Shown here piece by piece: positions 1 to 5,137 of a DNA stretch of 8,044 bases. The DNA is from CAYOLL01 sp964404765 [NCBI: uncultured Gemmatimonadota bacterium] (GTDB lineage Bacteria > 4572-55). The DNA is taken from assembly GCA_964404765.1 (NCBI GenBank), contig CAYOLL010000235.1, positions 1 through 8,044 on the forward strand, written 5' to 3'. Numbering within the stretch: position 1 is the stretch's first letter; the number at the start of each line of letters is the position of its first letter. The notes under the pieces are model-generated. The model was not told the origin of the DNA and did no database searches. It was given only the letters and a program-made list of their open reading frames with translations. Position numbers and translations under genes: made by a program.

Positions 1-33
1 TCGTGCACTGAAGCCTTCGCAAGGTTAGGTTTA

Positions 34-60
34 CCACCACTTTTTGAGCAATTACAACTT
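34..60 (+). repeat. Dispersed 27-base motif, copy 1
   Basis: The motif begins CCACCACTTTTTGAG and continues for 12 more bases. A second copy in the same orientation lies at 5089-5115 and matches at 24 of 27 positions. Both copies are outside recognised genes and next to inverted repeats (62-102 here, 5008-5086 there), which suggests a dispersed intergenic repeat rather than chance. No mobile-element gene is attached. The family is not recognised. Confidence 0.45.
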
Positions 61-61
61 C

Positions 62-102
62 AGTTTGCAAGTAAACGCGCGGCTTTGGGTTACGCGCAAA
101 CT
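62..102 (-). terminator. Hairpin downstream of the zinc-ribbon gene
   Basis: AGTTTGC (62-68) pairs with GCAAACT (96-102). After a two-base mismatch, GTAA (71-74) pairs with TTAC (90-93). The hairpin starts about 20 bases past the stop of the minus-strand gene ending at 123, so it could end that transcript. No U-rich tract follows on the minus strand, so a classical Rho-independent terminator is not supported. It could equally belong to the repeat at 34-60. Confidence 0.3.
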
Positions 103-122
103 GATGTTTGCCACTCCATTGC

Positions 123-311
123 TCATTGCTTCGGCTTACGCTGTTTTTTCTTCCGGCGATCTTCCAAAAACTTTTTGTCAACCGAAATTGCATCCACAGT
201 AAAGCGCGTTTTGCACTCGCAACATTGCGCATGGCCATCCGAACCGTAGGATGAAGTGTCGATATCGGTACTGCCACAAACCGGACAATATTTTATAAAA
301 TCGGTAACCAT
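123..311 (-). CDS. Small zinc-ribbon protein
   Basis: A 62-residue protein with two CxxC knuckles, C9-P-V-C12 and C30-C-E-C33, separated by 17 residues. This is the spacing of a zinc ribbon that binds one structural Zn ion. The C-terminal 17 residues are very basic (runs of K and R), which would fit binding to nucleic acid or an acidic partner; that is inference. The ATG start (309-311) is backed by AAGGAG 8-9 bases upstream on the minus strand. It lies 12 bases downstream of the small ORF 324-515 on the same strand, so the two probably share a transcript. No signal peptide or membrane segment is seen. The specific family is not recognised. Coding status is well supported by the ribosome binding site and the conserved cysteine pattern. 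Confidence 0.75.
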   Translation of the reverse strand: MVTDFIKYCPVCGSTDIDTSSYGSDGHAQCCECKTRFTVDAISVDKKFLEDRRKKKQRKPKQ

Positions 312-323
312 GCTAAACGCTCC

Positions 324-515
324 TTATAAAAGTACTCCCAAACATTTGCCTTGTCCGCGAGAATGTTGAATCATGTCGTGCGATTCGCCTAAATCGCACA
401 CGCACACGAATAAGGCAATTGGCGGCTTGCCGCGTTGTGGTAGATTGGCAAATTCGTAGATCACTCCAACATACTCGCTATTATTTTTGATGTCAATACT
501 TTTCCGGCCAGCCAT
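324..515 (-). CDS. Unrecognised 63-residue protein
   Basis: Begins MAGRKSID and ends KCLGVLL. It contains a hydrophobic stretch with two close cysteines (ALFVCVCDLGESHDM) and no motif I can assign. The frame is open up to an ATG at 537-539 (8 residues longer), but the ATG at 513-515 gives a more natural start. No clear Shine-Dalgarno sequence precedes either. The stop lies 12 bases before the zinc-ribbon gene, so co-transcription is likely. Its ATG is separated by one base from the mutY ATG on the other strand, so its promoter would have to lie inside mutY. A non-coding leader for the zinc-ribbon gene is the alternative. Confidence 0.5.
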   Translation of the reverse strand: MAGRKSIDIKNNSEYVGVIYEFANLPQRGKPPIALFVCVCDLGESHDMIQHSRGQGKCLGVLL

Positions 516-516
516 A

Positions 517-1629
517 ATGACGAATGTCCGACATAGCAATTTTGGTGATGACTTAAACCTCTGGTTTAGTATTAGCCAGCGCTCATTACCCTGGCGCGGG
601 ATAGCGGATCCTTATCGCATTTGGATTTCGGAAACAATGTTGCAACAAACACAGGTTGTTAAGGTTGTGGATTACTATAACCGTTTTTTGCAGCGTTTTC
701 CGACAATCCAAACACTCGCGCAATCCGGCTTGCAAGATGTGCTAAAACTCTGGGAAGGACTGGGTTATTATAGCCGGGCACGAAATTTACATCGGGCTGC
801 CAACATGATTTGCCAGGAACATGCCGGACAAATCCCGCAGGAATACCACGCTTTTCGACGCCTGCCTGGCGTTGGCGATTATACCGCGGCCGCCGTACTA
901 AGTATTGCCTATAATCAGCCGTTTCCAGCTGTAGACGGCAATGTCAGGCGCGTTCTGTCCCGCCTGCTGACAATAGATGCGCCCATTAACAGCGCCGCCG
1001 CCCAAAAAATCTATGCCGTCGCTGCTGAACGTATTTTTGATGCCCGACAGCCCGGTAATTTTAATCAGGCGATGATGGAATTAGGCGCGTTGATCTGTCG
1101 GCCGGCAAATCCGCATTGCGAAAATTGTCCTGTTGCCACGTATTGTCAGGCATTTTTGACTAAGCGGCAAGGTTGTTTCCCGCAGCGCCTGGCTGCCAAA
1201 CCGGTACCGGAGCGCTATTTTGCTGCGGGTATTATTCAGAAAGGTGACACCGTGCTGATTGTACAACGCCCGCAGCACGGACTTTTAGGTGGGTTATGGG
1301 AATTTCCTAACGATCAAATTATGGATACCGAGTCGTCGGAGCAAGCTTGCGTCCGTGCTATTCGCGAGCATACGGGTTTAGAAATCTTAGTTAAAACGCC
1401 GCTGTTGCGACTCAGGCACGCCTTTACGCATTTTAAGCAGATTATGGATACATTTATCTGCGAATATCATACCGGCGAAATTTCTCTGCAACACGCGACG
1501 GATTATCGCTGGGTGGATGCTATTAGCATAACCCAATTTCCTTTTCCAAAAATGCATCAACGCCTAATTTTGCAGCTTCAGCAAGACGTAAAACAAAAAT
1601 CTCTTGATTACAAAAAAATAATGGTTTAG
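517..1629 (+). CDS. mutY: A/G-specific adenine DNA glycosylase MutY
   Basis: MutY removes adenine mispaired with 8-oxoguanine in base-excision repair. The 370-residue product has the full family layout. Catalytic Glu39 sits in SETMLQQTQV. The helix-hairpin-helix is LPGVGDYTAAA (116-126), with catalytic Asp140 in the following VDGNV. The [4Fe-4S] loop is C194-x6-C201-x2-C204-x5-C210. A NUDIX-like 8-oxoG-recognition domain follows from about residue 232 to 355. These positions are two residues offset from E. coli MutY (350 residues). I chose the ATG at 517. ATG 490 and TTG 487 are in frame but add residues with no family counterpart, and the next Met (41) lies in the catalytic motif. No good ribosome binding site is visible. 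It diverges from the small minus-strand ORF. No broken or missing key residue was found. Confidence 0.97.
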   Translation: MTNVRHSNFGDDLNLWFSISQRSLPWRGIADPYRIWISETMLQQTQVVKVVDYYNRFLQRFPTIQTLAQSGLQDVLKLWEGLGYYSRARNLHRAANMICQEHAGQIPQEYHAFRRLPGVGDYTAAAVLSIAYNQPFPAVDGNVRRVLSRLLTIDAPINSAAAQKIYAVAAERIFDARQPGNFNQAMMELGALICRPANPHCENCPVATYCQAFLTKRQGCFPQRLAAKPVPERYFAAGIIQKGDTVLIVQRPQHGLLGGLWEFPNDQIMDTESSEQACVRAIREHTGLEILVKTPLLRLRHAFTHFKQIMDTFICEYHTGEISLQHATDYRWVDAISITQFPFPKMHQRLILQLQQDVKQKSLDYKKIMV

Positions 1630-1683
1630 ATTGCGTAAGGATCTCGGCAAAATTGCGTATCGCTTGATATCCAGTGACAATGC

Positions 1684-1730
1684 TAAACCACACAAAAGTT
1701 ATGCTAAATGGGCCAATTTAAACCACACAA
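1684..1730 (+). repeat. Short direct repeat around the DUF4416 start
   Basis: TAAACCACACAA occurs exactly at 1684-1695 and again at 1719-1730, 35 bases apart. The second copy lies inside the first codons of the gene starting at 1708. It might be an operator or a local duplication. There is no further evidence for either. Confidence 0.25.
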
Positions 1731-2265
1731 TAATGTTAAATTAGTCGTAGCCATGATTAGCAATGGCGTCGTGCCGCTGAAAACGGTTCAACCGGATTTG
1801 GAAGCATTTTGGGGTGCGCTGGATTGGCTGAGCGCGCCAATTTCCTTTGACTTTACCGATTATTATACCCCGGAAATGGGCGCACCGTTATTTCGCCAAT
1901 TCCTTTCATTTGCTCGACTTATGGATCCGGGTGATTTAGCCAGTGTCAAAATCCGCACAAATAAAATCGAAGAAAAATATGGCCAGCCCATAGAATCGGG
2001 CATCAAGCGGCATATTAATTTGGACGCCGGCTATTTGACGCTGTCATCGTTTGTACTGGCTTCAACCAAAGATTTTGCCCATCGGATTTATATCGGTCAG
2101 AATATTTATGCCGAAATTGAGCTGCTTTATCGCCATAAGCGTTTTGAAACCGTTCCCTGGACATACCGCGATTATCAAACCGAGCCCTACCAAGCGGCGT
2201 TAGAACATATTCGTTCCCTTTACAAATTGCAACTTAGCCAAAACGGGTTAGAAAATGTCATTTAA
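1708..2265 (+). CDS. DUF4416 family protein
   Basis: A 185-residue protein of the DUF4416 family (PF14385), whose biochemical role is unknown. I recognise the family from its conserved blocks: KLVVAMIS near the N terminus (11-18), FDFTDYYTPEMG (47-58), a block around NLDAGYLTLSSFVLASTKD (104-122), HRIYIG (125-130) and PWTYRDY (150-156). Length is normal for the family and no membrane segment is seen. The start at 1708 places the first conserved block at residue 11; no convincing ribosome binding site precedes it. It lies 78 bases after mutY and overlaps the next gene by 11 bases (ATG inside its last codons), indicating translational coupling with the TIM-barrel protein and possibly a shared function. 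Family assignment rests on recall of the motif pattern, not a search. Confidence 0.85.
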   Translation: MGQFKPHNNVKLVVAMISNGVVPLKTVQPDLEAFWGALDWLSAPISFDFTDYYTPEMGAPLFRQFLSFARLMDPGDLASVKIRTNKIEEKYGQPIESGIKRHINLDAGYLTLSSFVLASTKDFAHRIYIGQNIYAEIELLYRHKRFETVPWTYRDYQTEPYQAALEHIRSLYKLQLSQNGLENVI

Positions 2266-3079
2266 ATGGTCAGATATAGCGCAGCATCTGGGATTTTATG
2301 CCGGTTTTTCCGAAAACAATCTGGAAGAATTTGTAGATTTCGTAGCCGAGCAAAAAATCGGCTGGGTTGAGCTGGATTTAACACACCCCGACCGTTTTCC
2401 GGATCGTATGAGCGCCGGATTGATTAAGGAGTTAAAAAAGCGGCTCAAAAAATATAATCTGCGTTTGGGCCTGCGAGCCCCGGCGGATTTGGATTTTCTA
2501 AGCCCACATCATAATGTGCATCAGGCCGTAATGTCCCGGATGATCGAATTTTTTGAGATGGCCGCCGAAATGAACGCGACCTCCATGACCATATCTTTAC
2601 CGCCGCTATTAACATTTCCGTACCCCGAGGGTCAAGTATCGCTGACCCGTTTACAGCCGGAATTTGTAGAGGAAACGCTATCGCGAACATTGCACCTGCT
2701 CTACGCCTTTTCCGACGATATCGCCATCAGCGTGGTAAATACCGCCGGGCAATGGGCCGATCCGCTGGTGTCCAAATGCCTTAATGAGTCTTTAAAGAAA
2801 GAGGAATTGGGCCTCAGCTTAGATACCGGGGCCTTGTTTCACACCCGGCAAGTCGAGCTGCCCTATTTACAAGCCAACCGCAGCCATCTTCGTAAGATTT
2901 ATTTGCACGACGCTGATTCGGCTGTCGATCACCTGGTGATCGGACAGGGCGACATTCAATTTTTGCCGTTACTGGATTTATTGGCCGGTCGTAAACTCTG
3001 CCCGATCATCCTCAAAGCACGCAGCCGCGCCGATTTATTGGCCGGTTTAGCCGCCTTCCGCCAACAATTCTGCAATTGA
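2255..3079 (+). CDS. Xylose-isomerase-like TIM-barrel protein with altered metal site
   Basis: A 274-residue protein resembling the sugar phosphate isomerase/epimerase (AP endonuclease 2, PF01261) superfamily. Visible blocks are GWVEL (36-40), LRLGLRAPADLDFL (69-82), a long helix then TSMTISLPPL (109-118), LGLSLDTGALFH (185-196), KIYLHDAD (214-221) and HLVIGQGDIQF (226-236), the last two closely matching the family's HxHD...GxGDI pattern. Asp190 and His218, expected metal ligands, are kept. Where the family normally has a ligand glutamate in an 'ENT' motif the protein reads VVNTAG (Val161), and where a late strand normally ends in Glu it reads IILKARS (Lys254). It may therefore have lost metal-dependent catalysis or use another chemistry. 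The start overlaps the end of DUF4416 by 11 bases. The substrate is unknown. Confidence 0.8.
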   Translation: MSFKWSDIAQHLGFYAGFSENNLEEFVDFVAEQKIGWVELDLTHPDRFPDRMSAGLIKELKKRLKKYNLRLGLRAPADLDFLSPHHNVHQAVMSRMIEFFEMAAEMNATSMTISLPPLLTFPYPEGQVSLTRLQPEFVEETLSRTLHLLYAFSDDIAISVVNTAGQWADPLVSKCLNESLKKEELGLSLDTGALFHTRQVELPYLQANRSHLRKIYLHDADSAVDHLVIGQGDIQFLPLLDLLAGRKLCPIILKARSRADLLAGLAAFRQQFCN

Positions 3080-3130
3080 CCATGAAACAAAATCGGTAAA
3101 ATCTTGTTTACTTAGCCTGAGCTATACTGA

Positions 3131-3267
3131 TTAAGGGTTAGAAATTGCATTTCAATTCGATGTCATGCCGGAATGCTTCTATCCGGCATCTTGCTTACCT
3201 GTAAGAAGATTCCGGCTAAAAACGTGCCGGAATGACACTTTGTACAATTGCAACTTCTAACCCTTAA
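3131..3267 (+). repeat. Self-complementary MITE-like repeat element
   Basis: Outer arms TTAAGGGTTAGAAATTGCA (3131-3149) and 3249-3267 are complementary at 18 of 19 positions. Inside are two mirrored hairpins, ATGCCGGA/TCCGGCAT (3165-3172, 3182-3189) and ATTCCGGC/GCCGGAAT (3209-3216, 3226-3233), around a central CTTAC-CT-GTAAG (3194-3205). TGTCAT at 3161 and ATGACA at 3231 are also symmetric. The whole 137 bases thus form one imperfect palindrome centred near 3199, able to make a cruciform or branched RNA. There is no transposase. The CCGGAATGACA-type core resembles dispersed intergenic repeats known in many bacteria. It ends 65 bases before the rhodanese gene, so it may affect that gene's transcription. 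Confidence 0.75.
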
Positions 3268-3332
3268 CGAGAATATATAACAAAATAGAACAAGCCCGAA
3301 GATTCGAAGAATCTCTTGAGTAGGAGTATTGT

Positions 3333-3863
3333 ATGAGCACAATCATTAAACAGGTTTTGTTGATCATCGCCCTGACTTTATTGTTAGGCGCAGCGAATAA
3401 TTCGTTAAATCCCAACAAAATCAAATGGGTCGGCGAGTTCAAAGATGTGGATGCTTCCGCTTTTGTCGCGGATAGCACAAGCCAGGCCTCCGCCAGCGGG
3501 CTGCCGGTTTTTGAAACGGGTGAGGTTAAAATTTACGAGCGAACATTAGAACAGGCCATTTTATTGTTTAAAAATAAAGAGGCTTTGTTTGTCGATGCCC
3601 GTTACCCGGATGACTATAACAAAGGCCACATTCCCGGCGCGATTAATCTGCCCAGCGATATGTTTGACGAGTACTATCCAATGGTGTCCGACCAGATTGG
3701 AATAGATCAACCGGTTTTGATCTATTGCAGCGGGCCCGGCTGCGATCTTGGGGCAAATTTAGCCGCAACATTAAAGGATATGAGTTATACCCGGATTATG
3801 CATTTTGGCGGCGGCTTTCCAGCCTGGCAAGATGGCGGTCATCCGGTCGAAGGGGGCAATTAA
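3333..3863 (+). CDS. Membrane-anchored rhodanese-domain protein
   Basis: A 176-residue protein with an N-terminal hydrophobic segment (about residues 8-21, after one Lys) acting as signal anchor or signal peptide, a linker, and a single rhodanese domain from about 68 to 173. Landmarks are LFVDARYPDDYNKGHIPGA (85-103), the family's DxR and GHIPGA signatures, and the catalytic loop Y-C132-S-G-P-G-C-D, with Cys132 as the expected persulfide carrier and a second Cys137 in the loop. Rhodaneses move sulfane sulfur from donors such as thiosulfate to thiol acceptors. The anchor places this one outside the cytoplasmic membrane (inference). The start is backed by AGGAG 7-8 bases upstream. One base separates its stop from the next gene, so the two form an operon and probably a functional pair. 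Confidence 0.9.
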   Translation: MSTIIKQVLLIIALTLLLGAANNSLNPNKIKWVGEFKDVDASAFVADSTSQASASGLPVFETGEVKIYERTLEQAILLFKNKEALFVDARYPDDYNKGHIPGAINLPSDMFDEYYPMVSDQIGIDQPVLIYCSGPGCDLGANLAATLKDMSYTRIMHFGGGFPAWQDGGHPVEGGN

Positions 3864-3864
3864 A

Positions 3865-4413
3865 ATGGCGCGTCTCAAAGCAATCATCAGTCATCCCGGA
3901 GTGATTTTAATCTGCCGGCTTGTGCTGGGTTTTACCTTCATTTATGCCAGTTTATGCAAATTGTATATGCCGGCCCAATTTGCCAAAGCAATTCACAATT
4001 ACCAGATGTTGCCGGATCAATTGGTAAATTTGCTGGCTATTTTTTTGCCCGCGCTGGAATTAACTGCCGGTGTTTTTGTACTGGTTGGATTTCAAACGGC
4101 CGGTAGTATTCGTCTTATTGTCGGGATGCTACTGATGTTTATGGGGGCATTAGCTTATAACGTGGTGCGGGGTCTGAATCCCGATTGCGGCTGTTTTGGC
4201 AGTTGTCCTTTTGGTTTTTTAGGAGATGATACGCACGGACCGGGCGGCCTCATTGGTTTTATCCGCAACATATTTTTTAGCGAGGGCAGCCAACTGCGAG
4301 CATTGATTCGGGATTTGGTCTATCTTGCCCTGGCCGGCCCGATCTTATTCTTTGAAGATAAGTTCGGCATTGACGCCTGGCGCAAACAGCAAGCTACGTC
4401 GCCGGCGCCTTAG
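3865..4413 (+). CDS. MauE/DoxX-like redox-associated membrane protein
   Basis: A 182-residue integral membrane protein with four likely helices (about 13-33, 52-75, 82-101 and 148-165, the last preceded by a polar loop). It resembles the MauE/DoxX group (PF07291 and relatives), small quinone- or thiol-linked membrane proteins. The signature NPDCGCFGSCPFG puts Cys108, Cys110 and Cys114 just after the third helix; CxCFG is typical of MauE-like proteins and suggests thiol redox chemistry. I chose the ATG at 3865, with AAGGGGG 8 bases upstream, over an in-frame upstream ATG that would lie inside the rhodanese gene. With the rhodanese it could form a periplasmic sulfur- or thiol-relay unit (inference). 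The C-terminal tail is polar (KQQATSPAP). No terminator is evident after it. Confidence 0.88.
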   Translation: MARLKAIISHPGVILICRLVLGFTFIYASLCKLYMPAQFAKAIHNYQMLPDQLVNLLAIFLPALELTAGVFVLVGFQTAGSIRLIVGMLLMFMGALAYNVVRGLNPDCGCFGSCPFGFLGDDTHGPGGLIGFIRNIFFSEGSQLRALIRDLVYLALAGPILFFEDKFGIDAWRKQQATSPAP

Positions 4414-4496
4414 CCAATCGTTAGCACGACGCCGACATTGCGCAAAATTTTAAAGAGATACTTGGAAGGGTGAATGTTGTGTGAAGGCGTTTGGAG

Positions 4497-4696
4497 TCAT
4501 GTTCTTTTTTTCCGGCCTTTTAATTCAAAAAACGTAATGAAACTATGCTTCTTTTGATCCTGTCGTTTAATTTCTTCTACAAATTGCCCAACATCTTTTA
4601 CAAAAGGTTACAAAAGGAAATCTAAGCTTCTATTAAAGGCGGATTTTCAAGATAACATTCTTGTTCGATAAAGCGCTGAAGGAAATCTCTGCCCAT
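4497..4696 (-). pseudogene. Possible relic of a small minus-strand gene
   Basis: An ATG at 4694-4696, with GAAAGG about 8 bases upstream, opens a 24-codon frame (MGRDFLQRFIEQECYLENPP..., stop 4622-4624). A second, shifted frame from 4607 down to a TGA at 4497-4499 reads as protein-like sequence ending ITFFELKGRKKRT. Between them is a tandem copy of the 10-mer CCTTTTGTAA, so a slippage duplication may have helped break one original frame. No family is recognised. Coding character is judged only by eye; two unrelated chance ORFs are a fair alternative. Confidence 0.3.
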
Positions 4697-4730
4697 TTTA
4701 GCAACCTTTCAAATCAAAAAATTCAAAATA

Positions 4731-4781
4731 AACTGGGGTGATTTCTTTATCGAGATTGATGTTCCGAAAATCACCCCAGTT
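4731..4781 (-). terminator. Hairpin terminator after the leuS relic
   Basis: AACTGGGGTGATTT (4731-4744) and AAATCACCCCAGTT (4768-4781) are perfectly complementary over 14 bp around a 23-base loop. Read on the minus strand, the hairpin lies 10 bases past the relic's stop codon and is followed by the T-rich TATTTTGAATTTTTTG. This is the expected place and shape for the original leuS terminator, retained although the gene decayed. On the plus strand no T tract follows. Confidence 0.7.
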
Positions 4782-4791
4782 TGCGAATCTC

Positions 4792-4949
4792 TTACCCTTT
4801 TACCACCACATTCACCAACTTCTTCGGCACGACAATTACCCAGACGATTTGTTTGCCTTCGAGCTATTTTTGCACCGTCGGCAGGCTAAGGCGGCGGCTC
4901 CCACGGTCTTGTTATCGGCGCTCACCCGCATGGTCAATCGGAAAATGGG
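4792..4949 (-). pseudogene. leuS: Decayed 3' end of a leucyl-tRNA synthetase gene
   Basis: Read on the minus strand, 4863 down to 4792 encodes LEGKQIVWVIVVPKKLVNV then VVKG and a TAA stop, which matches the C-terminal end of bacterial LeuRS. Upstream, 4943 to 4884 gives FRLTMRVSADNKTVGAAALA, matching the preceding LeuRS segment (NGKxR...VSAD...AAALA). The halves are joined by PTVQK, but a one-base loss at 4882-4883 shifts the frame, and the codon before LEGK, usually Tyr, is TAG (4864-4866). Further upstream similarity fades (a possible VQ at 4953-4958). Only the last ~55 of about 800+ residues remain, so this is a relic, and a working leuS must exist elsewhere. Recognition is by eye; confidence is high for the C-terminal block. 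Confidence 0.8.
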
Positions 4950-5007
4950 CCTTTGAACACCCCGCTTTGTCCAGATAATGAATTAGGTTGCGGCGTTTGA
5001 TTGGGCC

Positions 5008-5086
5008 AGCGATGCCATCTTTCTTATGCGAAAGCGATGAATCTGACAGGTTTTGGCGCATGTTGCAACGTAAAGATGGCATCGCT
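5008..5086. repeat. 15-bp perfect inverted repeat
   Basis: AGCGATGCCATCTTT (5008-5022) and AAAGATGGCATCGCT (5072-5086) are exact reverse complements 49 bases apart. Partial inner pairing (ATGCG near 5026 with CGCAT near 5057) extends the hairpin. There is no transposase between the arms. It resembles a miniature inverted-repeat element or a structured leader upstream of the sigma-54 activator. The activator's frame is open through it, but starts there have no family support. Confidence 0.65.
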
Positions 5087-5088
5087 TC

Positions 5089-5115
5089 CCACCACTTTTT
5101 GAGAAATCACAATTT
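5089..5115 (+). repeat. Dispersed 27-base motif, copy 2
   Basis: Matches 34-60 at 24 of 27 positions, including an identical 15-base core CCACCACTTTTTGAG. It starts three bases after the inverted repeat at 5008-5086 and ends 22 bases before the regulator's ATG. It may form part of the same repeat element, or contain upstream promoter sequence for the regulator; neither is shown. Confidence 0.45.
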
Positions 5116-5137
5116 TTTAATCTATCCGCTTAGCGCC

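Larger units (their letters stand above)
4414..5137. other. 724-base region with no intact gene: relics and repeats
   Basis: No complete gene is convincing here on either strand. From left to right it holds 80 bases with nothing recognisable, short minus-strand ORF fragments (4497-4696), a hairpin terminator (4731-4781), a decayed leuS 3' end on the minus strand (4792-4949), about 60 unassigned bases, a 15-bp inverted repeat (5008-5086) and a 27-base dispersed motif (5089-5115). Plus-strand open frames over 4738-4978 are antisense shadows of the leuS relic. The region appears to be a remodelling junction between the lower-G+C left half and the higher-G+C right half. Confidence 0.7.

Noticed and set aside
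487-516. Upstream starts (TTG 487, ATG 490) for mutY
   Set aside because: They add ten residues without family counterpart. The ATG at 517 gives residue numbers within two of E. coli MutY.
3103-3128. Sigma-70 promoter with TATACT at 3123-3128 before the repeat element
   Set aside because: No -35-like hexamer lies 16-18 bases upstream (TTGTTT is only 13 bases away), so the match is not better than chance.
3131-3267. CRISPR array or riboswitch explanation for the repeats before the rhodanese gene
   Set aside because: There are no regularly spaced direct repeats with unique spacers, and the symmetry is palindromic throughout, which fits a MITE-like element better than a known riboswitch.
4738-4978. 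Two overlapping plus-strand open frames of 65-72 codons
   Set aside because: They run antisense through the leuS relic and its terminator hairpin, have no ribosome binding site and no recognisable protein pattern.
4988-5137. N-terminal extension of the sigma-54 activator by 50 residues
   Set aside because: The frame is open from a TTG at 4988, but this part is the 15-bp inverted repeat and dispersed motif; the sensor domain starts naturally at the ATG at 5138.
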